38,499 nt of DNA from Pedobacter psychrophilus (GTDB lineage: Bacteria; Bacteroidota; Bacteroidia; Sphingobacteriales; Sphingobacteriaceae): the NCBI RefSeq assembly GCF_001652725.1, contig NZ_LWHJ01000033.1:1-38499 (forward strand). The letters are read 5' to 3'. The stretch's first letter is position 1. The number at the start of each line of letters is the position of its first letter. The translations under genes were made by a program, and so were the position numbers. The notes beneath the pieces are model-generated. The model saw only the letters and a program-made list of their open reading frames with translations, made no database searches and was not told the DNA's origin. This document shows, piece after piece, positions 8,844 to 21,002 of the stretch.

Positions 8844-10418
8844 CTAGTTGGTTTTGGATGTTCTAGAATTTGGATTTTGTTCTATTTGCTTTAAAAGACT
8901 TTTAAGTGATTCGACCGTTTCTGGATGTTTGCTAGCTAAGTTTGTTTGCTCTCCAGCATCTATTTTAATATTATAAAGCTGCGGTTCTGTGTTATTTCCA
9001 GTTTCTATATTGGTAAATTTATTATATGATTTCCCGCTTGATGGATCAATATATTTCCAATCTCCCTTAATGATGGCTAGCCCTTGGTTGTGCGAAATGA
9101 TATAATCCCTTCCTACTTTATCCTTCCCCATTAGGGAATTTAATAATGGAAAACTATCTGGCGCATCTTGTGCATCTAACTTTTGTTGGCAGAGTTGCGC
9201 CATCGTAGCAAACAAATCTACTTGACTAATTTTAGCTGATGATTGCGTTCCAGCTTTCACTTTGCCGGGCCATTTAACAATAAAAGGAACACGAGTTCCA
9301 GCTTCAAACTTGCTGTATTTGCCCCCTCTAAATTCGCCTGCGGGTGTATGTCCGTTCAACATTTCTACAGCTTTATCTTTATAACCATCATCTACCACTG
9401 GTCCGTTATCACTACTAAAAACGATAAGGGTATTGTCTGATAATTTTAGGCTATCAAGAATATGAACAATTTGGCCTACCGTCCAATCTAACTGTAAAAT
9501 AGCATCGCCTCTTGGTCCTAGACCGCTTTTACCGACAAACATTTTGTTAGGTGAACGAGGAACATGAATATCGCTTGATGGGAAATAGATAAAAAACGGA
9601 TTACCTTTGTTTTCAGAGATAAAATTCCTAGTCTCATCAATAAATATCGGAGCTAATTCTTCGTCTTTCCATCGGGCAGCGTTTCCGCCAGTCATGTAAC
9701 CAATACGGCTTATGCCGTTTACTATGGTTTGGTCATGCCCATTAGAATACATCATTTTCAATTTTTCTGGATTGTTTTTGCCTGTTGGCTCGTTCCCAAC
9801 TGGATGGGTGTAGCTTACCAACATTGAATCTTTTAAATCAAGGTTAAGGACTTGGTGATCTTTTACAAATACAGTTGGTACACGATCTAAAGTTGCAGGA
9901 ATAATGAAGGAATAATCAAAACCCAACTCTAATGGTCCGGGGCTAATGTAATGGTTCCAATTTGGACCTGGAGAATTGCCTAAACCTAAGTGCCACTTCC
10001 CTAAAACAGCTGTTTTGTAGTTAGCCAATTTGAAAACATCAGCAATGCTTTTCTTTGTTGGATCAATTATTAACGAGGCATCGCCAGTAGCTATACCTGT
10101 ATCTTCTCTGCGCCAAGCATATTGACCTGTTAATAAAGAATACCTAGATGGTGTACAAGTTGCAGAAGTAGCATACCCGTTCTTAAATAAAAGTCCGTGT
10201 GAAGCTAGCTTATCAATATTTGGTGTTTTTACCTTTGTTGCGCCGTAGCAACCCACATCTCCGTAACCCAAATCATCCGCATAAATAAAAATAACGTTCG
10301 GTTTATCTTTATTTGTTTGTGCCATCAATTGGTTTGTGATTGATGGTGATATGAAAAAAAGCAACACAAATATAATGCGGTGCGCAATTTCAAAAAAGTA
10401 TTTTCGATTGTTATCCAT
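8844..10418 (-). CDS. Sulfatase (formylglycine-dependent, arylsulfatase family)
   Basis: The intact 524-residue sulfatase starts with a basic segment and a hydrophobic signal (about 14-34, ending LMAQ). It has metal ligands D48-D49 in ADDLGYGD, the formylglycine motif C88-T-P-S-R, K141 and H143 in GKWHLG, H285 in SSDIHVP, and D337-N338 in SSDNGP. The Cys-type motif needs conversion to formylglycine by a maturase that is not encoded here. It hydrolyses sulfate esters, most likely on oligosaccharides in the periplasm. A roughly 70-residue insertion between GFDYSF and the H285 region may shape the substrate pocket. It lies 55 nt downstream of the LacZ-type gene and is, with the one at 13753-15159, one of only two unbroken sulfatases in this locus. 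Confidence 0.95.
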   Translation of the reverse strand: MDNNRKYFFEIAHRIIFVLLFFISPSITNQLMAQTNKDKPNVIFIYADDLGYGDVGCYGATKVKTPNIDKLASHGLLFKNGYATSATCTPSRYSLLTGQYAWRREDTGIATGDASLIIDPTKKSIADVFKLANYKTAVLGKWHLGLGNSPGPNWNHYISPGPLELGFDYSFIIPATLDRVPTVFVKDHQVLNLDLKDSMLVSYTHPVGNEPTGKNNPEKLKMMYSNGHDQTIVNGISRIGYMTGGNAARWKDEELAPIFIDETRNFISENKGNPFFIYFPSSDIHVPRSPNKMFVGKSGLGPRGDAILQLDWTVGQIVHILDSLKLSDNTLIVFSSDNGPVVDDGYKDKAVEMLNGHTPAGEFRGGKYSKFEAGTRVPFIVKWPGKVKAGTQSSAKISQVDLFATMAQLCQQKLDAQDAPDSFPLLNSLMGKDKVGRDYIISHNQGLAIIKGDWKYIDPSSGKSYNKFTNIETGNNTEPQLYNIKIDAGEQTNLASKHPETVESLKSLLKQIEQNPNSRTSKTN

Positions 10419-10473
10419 AAGTAACCTATGACCTAATTATTTTGAAAAAACTCATAAGTATGACCCACCAATT

Positions 10474-13587
<3,114 letters not shown>

Positions 13588-13752
13588 TTAAAATTTATTC
13601 AATAGTTTTAATTGATTGCAAGTTGGTTTATTGGATGATTGCTGAATTTGTTATCAGAATACCTTAGAACTAAATTGAGAAAAAAACCATCGAAAAGCTA
13701 TTTGTTAGCCAATTTTCATATTCTTTTCTACAATTGTTACAGCCGCTGGTGT

Positions 13753-15159
13753 TTATTCGATACCGGAATATGCGCCTTTTTTGTTTGCTTTTTCGGGGAT
13801 ATAGTTTGAATTTATACTTGGCATCTGGGCGTTTACTTCTTTTCTCCAATTGATCATTAACATTCCCAGCTCATTTACTTTCTCAGGTTGCTCTTTTGAA
13901 AGATTTCTTGTTTCACCGATATCTGTCTTGAGGTTGTAAAGTTCGTAATGCATATCCTCAAAATATTGTATCAGTTTCCAATCTCCATACCTTACAGATC
14001 CGTGTGGTTTATCAAGATGGTAATGTGGATAATGCCAAAATAGCGGTCGATCATATTGCTTATTTTCGGTAATCACTGGGAGAAGAGATTTTCCATCAAC
14101 ATTTTCAGGTTCCTTTGCACCAGCCAAACTCATAATGGTGCTGTAAATATCCATGGTAATTGCGGGTTCATCAATTACTTTTTTACTTTCTATTTTACCT
14201 TTCCAGTATATCAATAAGGGAGTTCTTGTTCCGCCTTCATAAGCCCAGCCCTTACCTTCTTTGAAAGGTTTACTGGTTGAAATTGGCGCTAAAGCTCCGT
14301 TATCTGTTGCAAAAACAATGAAGGTATTCTCTAATAGCTTTTCTTCTTCTAAGGTCTTCATTACCCGGGCAATACTTTCGTCCACGCTTTCAATCATTGC
14401 CGCATATTCCGGATTTTTTTGAGGGTTTGCTCCTTTTAGAAGCGCCTGATATTTTTTAATTTTCTCTTCTTTGCCTTGGATAGGAGTATGAACTGCATAA
14501 TGCGCTAAATTGAGAAAAAAAGGCTGATTTTTCGGTCTCTTTTTAATTAGGTTTATTGCTTCATTTGTTAAGCGATCTGTGAGATATTCGCCGGTTGGTC
14601 CGTCTTCAATCATCTCTAAACCATAAGGAGAAAAGTAGCCATTACTCTTATCATTCTTTATAGGGGAACCTTTAAAGTTACCAGCTATATTTACGTCAAA
14701 ACCTTGATTTTGCGGCCAATATTTTTCCTCATCACCTAAATGCCATTTACCTACATGCCAAGTTTTATAACCTACTTCTTTTAAAGATTCGGCTATCGTT
14801 TTTTCTTTAAGATCAAGATGCATTGTCCAGTCTGGTACTGCTAACTTTGCCCAAGGCATATTTTTCCCCTTTATCCAGTCTGTAACGTGTAAGCGAGCAG
14901 GATATTTCCCTGTCATTAATGCTGCTCTTGTTGGCGAGCAAACGGTACATGCTGAATAAGCATTTGTAAATTTAACGCCGTCTGCCAGCTTATCTATTGC
15001 AGGAGTTTTATAAAAATCGCTCCCGTAAGTACTCAAATCTTGCCGACCCATATCGTCAATAAAAAAAACGACAATATTGGGCTTACTCGAATTTAATGTT
15101 TGTCCGAATGCCGAAAAAAAAGCAATAAGTAAAAGAAGGAACCCAAATATTTTCTTCAT
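13753..15159 (-). CDS. Sulfatase (formylglycine-dependent, arylsulfatase family)
   Basis: This intact 468-residue sulfatase has a signal peptide (1-20, SAFGQ) and metal ligands D35-D36. The formylglycine motif is C74-S-P-T-R, with K138 and H140 in GKWHLG, H224 in YAVHTP, and D286-N287 in ATDNGAL. The substrate-side segment EGGTRTPLLIYWKG and the C-terminal subdomain (FWHYPHY, then a strand-rich tail) are complete. It is the first enzyme gene after the transporter and binding-protein genes, 26 nt behind the DUF1735 lipoprotein gene, so it is co-transcribed with the uptake machinery. The expected role is desulfation of imported oligosaccharides in the periplasm. The exact sulfate position cannot be read from sequence by eye. 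Confidence 0.95.
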   Translation of the reverse strand: MKKIFGFLLLLIAFFSAFGQTLNSSKPNIVVFFIDDMGRQDLSTYGSDFYKTPAIDKLADGVKFTNAYSACTVCSPTRAALMTGKYPARLHVTDWIKGKNMPWAKLAVPDWTMHLDLKEKTIAESLKEVGYKTWHVGKWHLGDEEKYWPQNQGFDVNIAGNFKGSPIKNDKSNGYFSPYGLEMIEDGPTGEYLTDRLTNEAINLIKKRPKNQPFFLNLAHYAVHTPIQGKEEKIKKYQALLKGANPQKNPEYAAMIESVDESIARVMKTLEEEKLLENTFIVFATDNGALAPISTSKPFKEGKGWAYEGGTRTPLLIYWKGKIESKKVIDEPAITMDIYSTIMSLAGAKEPENVDGKSLLPVITENKQYDRPLFWHYPHYHLDKPHGSVRYGDWKLIQYFEDMHYELYNLKTDIGETRNLSKEQPEKVNELGMLMINWRKEVNAQMPSINSNYIPEKANKKGAYSGIE

Positions 15160-15185
15160 TTAAATCGATTATAAAACACTTTTTG

Positions 15186-16076
15186 TTACCATTCTTCAAA
15201 CCGCAAATCAAGTTCTGGTGCTTGTCTTAAAATTAAGGTATCAATTACACTATACTTATTAGTCCCATTTTTGTAATTGTAGTTTAGATAAAATGATTTA
15301 TTTTGGGGATCATAAGTACCAGAACCCGAAACTTCATTAGCTACGTTGCCACTTATTGCAACAGATGTATTATTAATTGCAAGATTTAAAGGAACACCAG
15401 AACTGGTACCAGCACCTGGTGTTTTAATGGAATTTAATGAGTTAGTAAGCATAGCAAATGTTGCATTCTGACTTAAATCTTTTTTGCTATAAACAGTAAC
15501 TGAATTATCGCTCAACTTAGTCTCTTTACCCTTATGGTAATAAGTACCATGGTACGGACTAATATATTTCACCACCAAAATAGTGTAATCTTTTGCAGGT
15601 ACGTTGCTGCTTCCTCTCAAAATAGAATCTGTAGTTGTACTAACAATTCTTAATGGCAAAGCATAGGCTTTTTGAAGTGCATCTGGATCTGCTGTAAATA
15701 ATGCTTTATTTAATGTTAAGGTAACGTCGCCAATTAACTGACCTTCTTTGACAACCATTGTGCTGTTATCACTTATGGTATAGTAATTAGCAGGAAGTAA
15801 TTTAAATACCCCTGCACCAGAAACAGATGTTAGTAACGATGGGTCAATCTCGTATTTAACAGTTTGATCTGACTTATTATTTCTTACGCCACCCAAAGTT
15901 ACTCCGACTTTAAAGCTCATATTATCATAAGCAACAATCGTTCTTAAAGGCTTTTGAGAAGCAAAATATACCACGCTGAAATCGAAATCACTTACGTAAG
16001 AATCATATTTTTTACAAGAGGCTAAAATGAATACCGTTAAAACTATTAAAGATATATTTCTAAATATTTTCATCAT
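15186..16076 (-). CDS. Surface lipoprotein with DUF1735 (BT_3987-like) domain, probable glycan-binding protein
   Basis: The 296-residue protein begins with a lipoprotein signal ending in LASC, making C21 the lipidated residue. An acidic SYVSDFDFS stretch follows, compatible with surface export. Residues about 30-140 match the DUF1735/BT_3987 N-terminal beta-sandwich that accompanies SusCD pairs. The segment starting SPYHGTYYHKG near residue 175 resembles the C-terminal DUF4361-type domain. Such proteins take the SusE/SusF-like position in PULs and are thought to hold glycan at the outer surface. It lies 24 nt after the second SusD gene and just before the first sulfatase gene. There is only one such protein for two SusCD pairs. 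No catalytic motif is visible. Confidence 0.82.
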   Translation of the reverse strand: MMKIFRNISLIVLTVFILASCKKYDSYVSDFDFSVVYFASQKPLRTIVAYDNMSFKVGVTLGGVRNNKSDQTVKYEIDPSLLTSVSGAGVFKLLPANYYTISDNSTMVVKEGQLIGDVTLTLNKALFTADPDALQKAYALPLRIVSTTTDSILRGSSNVPAKDYTILVVKYISPYHGTYYHKGKETKLSDNSVTVYSKKDLSQNATFAMLTNSLNSIKTPGAGTSSGVPLNLAINNTSVAISGNVANEVSGSGTYDPQNKSFYLNYNYKNGTNKYSVIDTLILRQAPELDLRFEEW

Positions 16077-16100
16077 CTTTTTATGTATAAGTTGGGTAAA

Positions 16101-17873
16101 TTACCATCCCATGTTGTTAATTAAGCTCGGACTTTTAGATATTTCATCGTACGGTAATGGCAAATAATAATATTTAATATCATTAAACATTCTTTTTTCA
16201 ACCTGATTTTTTTGATACTGAAAAGTAGTACTATTAATCTTGGTTACAGTTACCCCTGTAATCGTTTCATTTAACGGTAATATCCATCTTCTCATATTAA
16301 AAAATCTATTGTTTTCAAAAGCAAACGTTAGTCTTATTTCATTTTGAATCAATTTTCTAAATTCATTTTTACCCATTGCTGCTACCTCATTAATATAAGC
16401 AACTGAACTTGTATTGGTTAAGCCAGCGGTACTTCTTACATTTTTTATTACATCGGCAGCGGAAAGTGTAGCTCCAGGAGCAATTCCGTTTGGACCATAA
16501 GCCTCATTAGCGGCTTCGGCGTAATTTAAATACACTTCTGCCTTTCTAAGCATAACGTGATAATTAAAGTCAGTTTGAACGTTTTCTGGGTTAAGCAATC
16601 CAGTTTTACTAGACAGCCATTTCCTTAAATAGTATCCTGTTCGGGTTGCATTAGCAAACCTATTTGGCGAATCAAAACCCTCAGCAAATACTTCAATTTT
16701 ACGCCCGTCAAAAATGCTTCCGTTGTAATAAACTGTTAAACTTAAACGTGGGTCTCTATTTGCATAAGGGTTATTAGGGTCAAAGTTAGACCTCGGGTCT
16801 GTTATTGGATATCCGTTTAAAGCAGGAAAAGCTTCTACTAAGTTCTGTGAAGGGCCTGTAGTTGCATTACCAAAATTATAAGGCGGGTATTGAGCTCGCT
16901 CTGTTGAGTTGTTTGTACTAAATCTTCTAAATAAAAAGTCATCAGGAACTGGAGTTAAATTAAAATCTGTGGCTTTTAAACTTCTGTACACACCAATAAT
17001 AGGAATAGCCTCTGCTGCATATTTTGCAGCTCGTTCCCATTTTTGTATATATTGTGCTTGGTTAGTTACGTTAAATTGACCCATTGCTGTTATCTGTGCA
17101 ATACTATTTGGCTGATATGCAGGGCTTGCACCATATACGGTAACTCTAGATTTTAATGCTACACAAGTTTTTTTATTAGCCCTACCAAAACCTTTAATCC
17201 CAACAATATTATCACCTCCTATATATTCTACCGGAAGTAACAATTGTGCTGCATCTAAATCAGCTAAAATTTGCAGCACACATTCTTCATAAGTGTTTCT
17301 AACAATGTTGGTGTTCTTAGCTTCCTCATCTGTTAAAGTTTTTAAAAGAATAGGATAGCCTAAAGCTTGGCCATCATTAGTTTTCCCGCCGTACTGTTGC
17401 AATAATAGAAAACTCCAGTATGCCCTAAGAAATAATGCCTCGCCCTTAAGCCTATCTTTAAACAATTTATCATTTGTTTTACTAGTAAGGTCATAAGTAA
17501 CCTTGTCAGTTAAGCCGTTTTCTAAAAAAAGGTTAATGTTTCTGAGCTGTGTATAATTATTAAACCAACTACCCACTGGGTTGTCTGTTGTAGATAAACC
17601 TCCAGCACCTAAATTGAAAATAGCCGAGTTATAAGAATTGCTCACCGCATTATCAGTTGCTGCATCTAAGAAATTATTACCTAAATAACTGTCAAATCTA
17701 GCCGGAATATTTGCATATGCATTTATCAAAACCCCTTCTGCCTTATCTGGTAAGGTCCAAACAAATTCGTCTCCATAACTGCTGTCTGTTTTAGGATCTA
17801 AGGATTTTTCGCAGGCTCCAAAGAATATTGAGACTGCTAATAAACTATATATTTTTATTTTAAAATGCTTCAT
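16101..17873 (-). CDS. RagB/SusD family nutrient-uptake outer membrane lipoprotein (second pair)
   Basis: This 590-residue protein has a lipoprotein signal with C21 (FFGAC) and the family's typical features. These are the helical TPR-like N-terminal half (FRLKGEALFLRAYWSFLLLQQYGG-type segment near 135-165), the repeated DPRSNFDPNNPYANRDPRLSL region near 355-380, and the C-terminal segment with RNEIRLTFAFENNRFFNMRRW near 515-545. SusD proteins cap the SusC barrel, bind glycan at the cell surface and open like a lid. The gene follows its SusC partner by 12 nt and precedes the DUF1735 gene by 24 nt, so the three are one transcript. It is clearly diverged from the other SusD here, consistent with a different ligand or chain length. 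Confidence 0.94.
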   Translation of the reverse strand: MKHFKIKIYSLLAVSIFFGACEKSLDPKTDSSYGDEFVWTLPDKAEGVLINAYANIPARFDSYLGNNFLDAATDNAVSNSYNSAIFNLGAGGLSTTDNPVGSWFNNYTQLRNINLFLENGLTDKVTYDLTSKTNDKLFKDRLKGEALFLRAYWSFLLLQQYGGKTNDGQALGYPILLKTLTDEEAKNTNIVRNTYEECVLQILADLDAAQLLLPVEYIGGDNIVGIKGFGRANKKTCVALKSRVTVYGASPAYQPNSIAQITAMGQFNVTNQAQYIQKWERAAKYAAEAIPIIGVYRSLKATDFNLTPVPDDFLFRRFSTNNSTERAQYPPYNFGNATTGPSQNLVEAFPALNGYPITDPRSNFDPNNPYANRDPRLSLTVYYNGSIFDGRKIEVFAEGFDSPNRFANATRTGYYLRKWLSSKTGLLNPENVQTDFNYHVMLRKAEVYLNYAEAANEAYGPNGIAPGATLSAADVIKNVRSTAGLTNTSSVAYINEVAAMGKNEFRKLIQNEIRLTFAFENNRFFNMRRWILPLNETITGVTVTKINSTTFQYQKNQVEKRMFNDIKYYYLPLPYDEISKSPSLINNMGW

Positions 17874-17885
17874 TCTCTTAAATAT

Positions 17886-20800
17886 TTAAAATTTAACTGC
17901 TGCACCAAATGAGTATGTATTATAGATAGGGTAATTGGTTACCCCTGCGTTAATTACTTCAGGATCTAGATCTTTGTTTTCTGATAACGCAAATAAGTTG
18001 GTACCTCTAAGAAAAAATTGATAGTTTTTGACAGTTGCATTTGAACTAGAACTTCCTACAGAATAACTTAATTCTACATTTCTTAATCTAAAGAAACTAG
18101 CATTCTGCAACCAAAATGTTGAGTTTACATTATTATTAGATTGAGATAATGTACTTAATTTTGGATATTTGCCACTGGTATTTGTAGCAGAATAACTATC
18201 TAGTGCGAGTACAGAATAATTACTTTCGCCATTATTACGATAATAATTATTGTTCAAAATCCTTTCTGCACCATATTCGGCAGTACCTAAAGCATATAAA
18301 CCAAAGTTTTTATACCTTAAATTTAGATTCAACCCTAAAGCCATTTTTGGAAAACTGTTACCTAAAATTTTGCGGTCTCTTCCGTCAATCACGTTATCGT
18401 TGTTTAAATCTTCGTAAGCTATATCACCCACTTGGTATGCGCCTAAAGTTTGGATTGGTGCCGCATCTATTTCTGCCTGTGATTTAAACAAACCTTTAGC
18501 CACATAACCAAAAATAACATCTGACGGCTGGTTAACGGTTCTCAGATTTTCGTCAGTAAACAAAACATCTGCATTTGATATAACTTTATTTTTACTATAA
18601 ATAAAATTACCACCTATGTTAAAATCTACTTTGCCAACTTTAGTTTGATAGTTTATGTTCCCTTCTAATCCAGAATTTAATGTTTCACCATCGTTTAAAC
18701 GTGGGTAAAGTTGCCCAGCAAGTGCAGAATATTGATTGCCCGGATCAATTACTATGTTGTATCTAAGCGTATTGAAATAGTTAAACTCGAAATTTATACG
18801 ATTTTTGAACGCTAAGCCTTCAACTCCGATATTGACTTCTCTAGATTTCTCCCATTTTAAATCGGGATTACCAATAATATTTAAACTTGTACGCGTAATT
18901 GGAATTGTAGCACCTGGCTGACCAAAAGCGTAGGTTCCGTTATCGTTCCAACGACTATTATACAGGTAAAAAGCTGTTCCTCTTTCATAGCCTAATACAC
19001 CAAAACTTGCTTTCAATTTAAAGAAGTTCAACTTTTTGACATCTTTTAAAAAATTTTCATCACTTAAAATCCATCCAAAACCAACAGCTGGAAAAAAGTT
19101 GTATTTGTTGGCATCTGCATATTTACTACTTCCCATTAAAGCAACCGAACCATCTAAATAAATTTTATTTTTTATTTCATAATTCAAGTTTAAAACGGAG
19201 TTAGTATTTTCAATATCCTGATAAATACCACTATTCTCATTCTTATAATAAAACTGTGTCAAACTTCCTTTAAAATCACTATTATCAAATTTGGTTTGGT
19301 AAGATAATGTTGATGTAAAGCCGTAATTACGTGTAATATTCTCTGCTTGTCTGGTATCGTTATTTGCAGTAATTCTTTTCTGCAGATTTACATAAATAAC
19401 AGTATCAACACCAAGGGAAGTTTTAGTCATTTGACTTGCATAGGTTACTGGACTTAAGCTTCTACCACTTTGAAAAAATTGATAATTATCAAAATTAAAA
19501 ACTGTCTTAATTGCAAAACCTTTAACTAATTTATCTAAGTTTAAATCTAAACCGAAGTTAGTTTGTCCATAGAAATAGTTGTGTTGAGTTTTTCCACCAT
19601 AAACCAAGTTACCGTATAAGCTTGATGGTCTGAGAAAAGATCCGCCTAATGGTGGTACATAGGCTAAACCAAGTGGCGAACCAATACTCAATAGTTGTGG
19701 ATCTGTTAAAAATATAGGGTTTTCATTATTTCTATAATTACTTAAAGCAGAAAAGACTTCATCTTGGTTAAAACTACTCCAAACCCTCCGCTCTACAATT
19801 CCGCTAGCATCTACAAAAGCTTTAAAGCTTGGAGATATTTGAAAGTCAAGGTTTCCACGAAGGTTAATTCTATCTTGAACTGGTGATTTACCTATTTTCT
19901 CAAAACCTTCTGCACCAGTATAGCCTAATATTAAGGCATATTGATTGCCTTTTCCACCACCTGTATAATCAAGATTCACTTTTTTAATCGGTGTGCTATT
20001 TCTCAAAAAATAATCGTAATAGTCAACATCTGGGTATAATTGATCATCAGGACCAGTGCTATTTTTATACCCTTCAATTTGTTGAGCAGTATAAAAAGGG
20101 GTCAATCCATCATTTGCTCTAGCTTGATTATATAATTGTACGTATTGAAAACTATTTAGGTATTCAGGCAATTTTGTTGCCTGGCTCATTCCGTACTCAG
20201 TGCTTACGTTTAGTGCTCTGGTATTTGGTGTTCCTCTTTTAGTTGTTATTAGTACTACTCCATTTGCAGCCCTTGGACCGTAAATTATTTTACTTAAAGC
20301 ATCTTTCAAAACCTCTACATTTTCCACTTCGTGAGGGTTGATAAAATCTAATGGTCTTTCAATACCATCCACAAGAACCAAGGCCCCGTCAGCTCCAGCC
20401 CTCGATAAGCCTCTTACATATAACTCTGAGGAATTATTACCTAATCCACTACTAGTAGAACGTACGTATAAACCAGATAATTTGCCTTGAAGCGTATTTG
20501 AAAGTGATAAGTCGGGAAATTTTTCCAACTCTTCTCCGCTTACTTTACTTACCGCACCAACTAGTTCTCTTTGCGTAGTTTTTTTGTTTAATGGCAAGTT
20601 GATGATGTCTAAATCGGAAGCCAAAAGCAATGATTTTACTAAACTTATCTGCGTTGGGATAGCCTGTGTGCTTAAGTCTATAGATTGCGATTGGTAACCA
20701 AACGCTTGGATTAACAAAACTGCATTTGCACTAGCCTCTACTTTAAAGTCCCCATTTTCGCTTGTATTTACTTTAAACATTCCTTCTCCTACAATTACTG

Positions 20801-20975
20801 TTGCATTAGGTATGGCTTGGCCACTTTCATCAACCACTTTTGAAGAAATAGTGATTGCCGAACTTTTGTTATTTTTTTTTGTTTGCTCTTTATTCTGCGA
20901 ATATCCTGTTTGTGGATTTATTTCGAGTAAAATAAAAACAAACGCAAACAGAAAAATATATATCTTTTTAATCAT
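17886..20975 (-). CDS. SusC/RagA family TonB-dependent outer membrane transporter (second pair)
   Basis: The 1029-residue protein has a signal peptide (about 1-26), a carboxypeptidase-regulatory-like beta-sandwich (about 42-115), a plug domain (about 135-250, ending GPRAANGVVLITTKRG), and a long beta-barrel ending in a C-terminal phenylalanine (AAVKF). It imports oligosaccharides across the outer membrane using TonB energy, with the adjacent SusD as lid. The region between the sandwich and plug (about 120-132, LDIINLPLNKKT) lacks the usual VVVVGYGTQ-type TonB box seen in the other SusC here, so its TonB contact is divergent. It lies 27 nt downstream of the first SusD gene. Confidence 0.94.
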   Translation of the reverse strand: MIKKIYIFLFAFVFILLEINPQTGYSQNKEQTKKNNKSSAITISSKVVDESGQAIPNATVIVGEGMFKVNTSENGDFKVEASANAVLLIQAFGYQSQSIDLSTQAIPTQISLVKSLLLASDLDIINLPLNKKTTQRELVGAVSKVSGEELEKFPDLSLSNTLQGKLSGLYVRSTSSGLGNNSSELYVRGLSRAGADGALVLVDGIERPLDFINPHEVENVEVLKDALSKIIYGPRAANGVVLITTKRGTPNTRALNVSTEYGMSQATKLPEYLNSFQYVQLYNQARANDGLTPFYTAQQIEGYKNSTGPDDQLYPDVDYYDYFLRNSTPIKKVNLDYTGGGKGNQYALILGYTGAEGFEKIGKSPVQDRINLRGNLDFQISPSFKAFVDASGIVERRVWSSFNQDEVFSALSNYRNNENPIFLTDPQLLSIGSPLGLAYVPPLGGSFLRPSSLYGNLVYGGKTQHNYFYGQTNFGLDLNLDKLVKGFAIKTVFNFDNYQFFQSGRSLSPVTYASQMTKTSLGVDTVIYVNLQKRITANNDTRQAENITRNYGFTSTLSYQTKFDNSDFKGSLTQFYYKNENSGIYQDIENTNSVLNLNYEIKNKIYLDGSVALMGSSKYADANKYNFFPAVGFGWILSDENFLKDVKKLNFFKLKASFGVLGYERGTAFYLYNSRWNDNGTYAFGQPGATIPITRTSLNIIGNPDLKWEKSREVNIGVEGLAFKNRINFEFNYFNTLRYNIVIDPGNQYSALAGQLYPRLNDGETLNSGLEGNINYQTKVGKVDFNIGGNFIYSKNKVISNADVLFTDENLRTVNQPSDVIFGYVAKGLFKSQAEIDAAPIQTLGAYQVGDIAYEDLNNDNVIDGRDRKILGNSFPKMALGLNLNLRYKNFGLYALGTAEYGAERILNNNYYRNNGESNYSVLALDSYSATNTSGKYPKLSTLSQSNNNVNSTFWLQNASFFRLRNVELSYSVGSSSSNATVKNYQFFLRGTNLFALSENKDLDPEVINAGVTNYPIYNTYSFGAAVKF

Positions 20976-21002
20976 TTTTTTAGATTTTGTTTTTTCTGAT
21001 GA

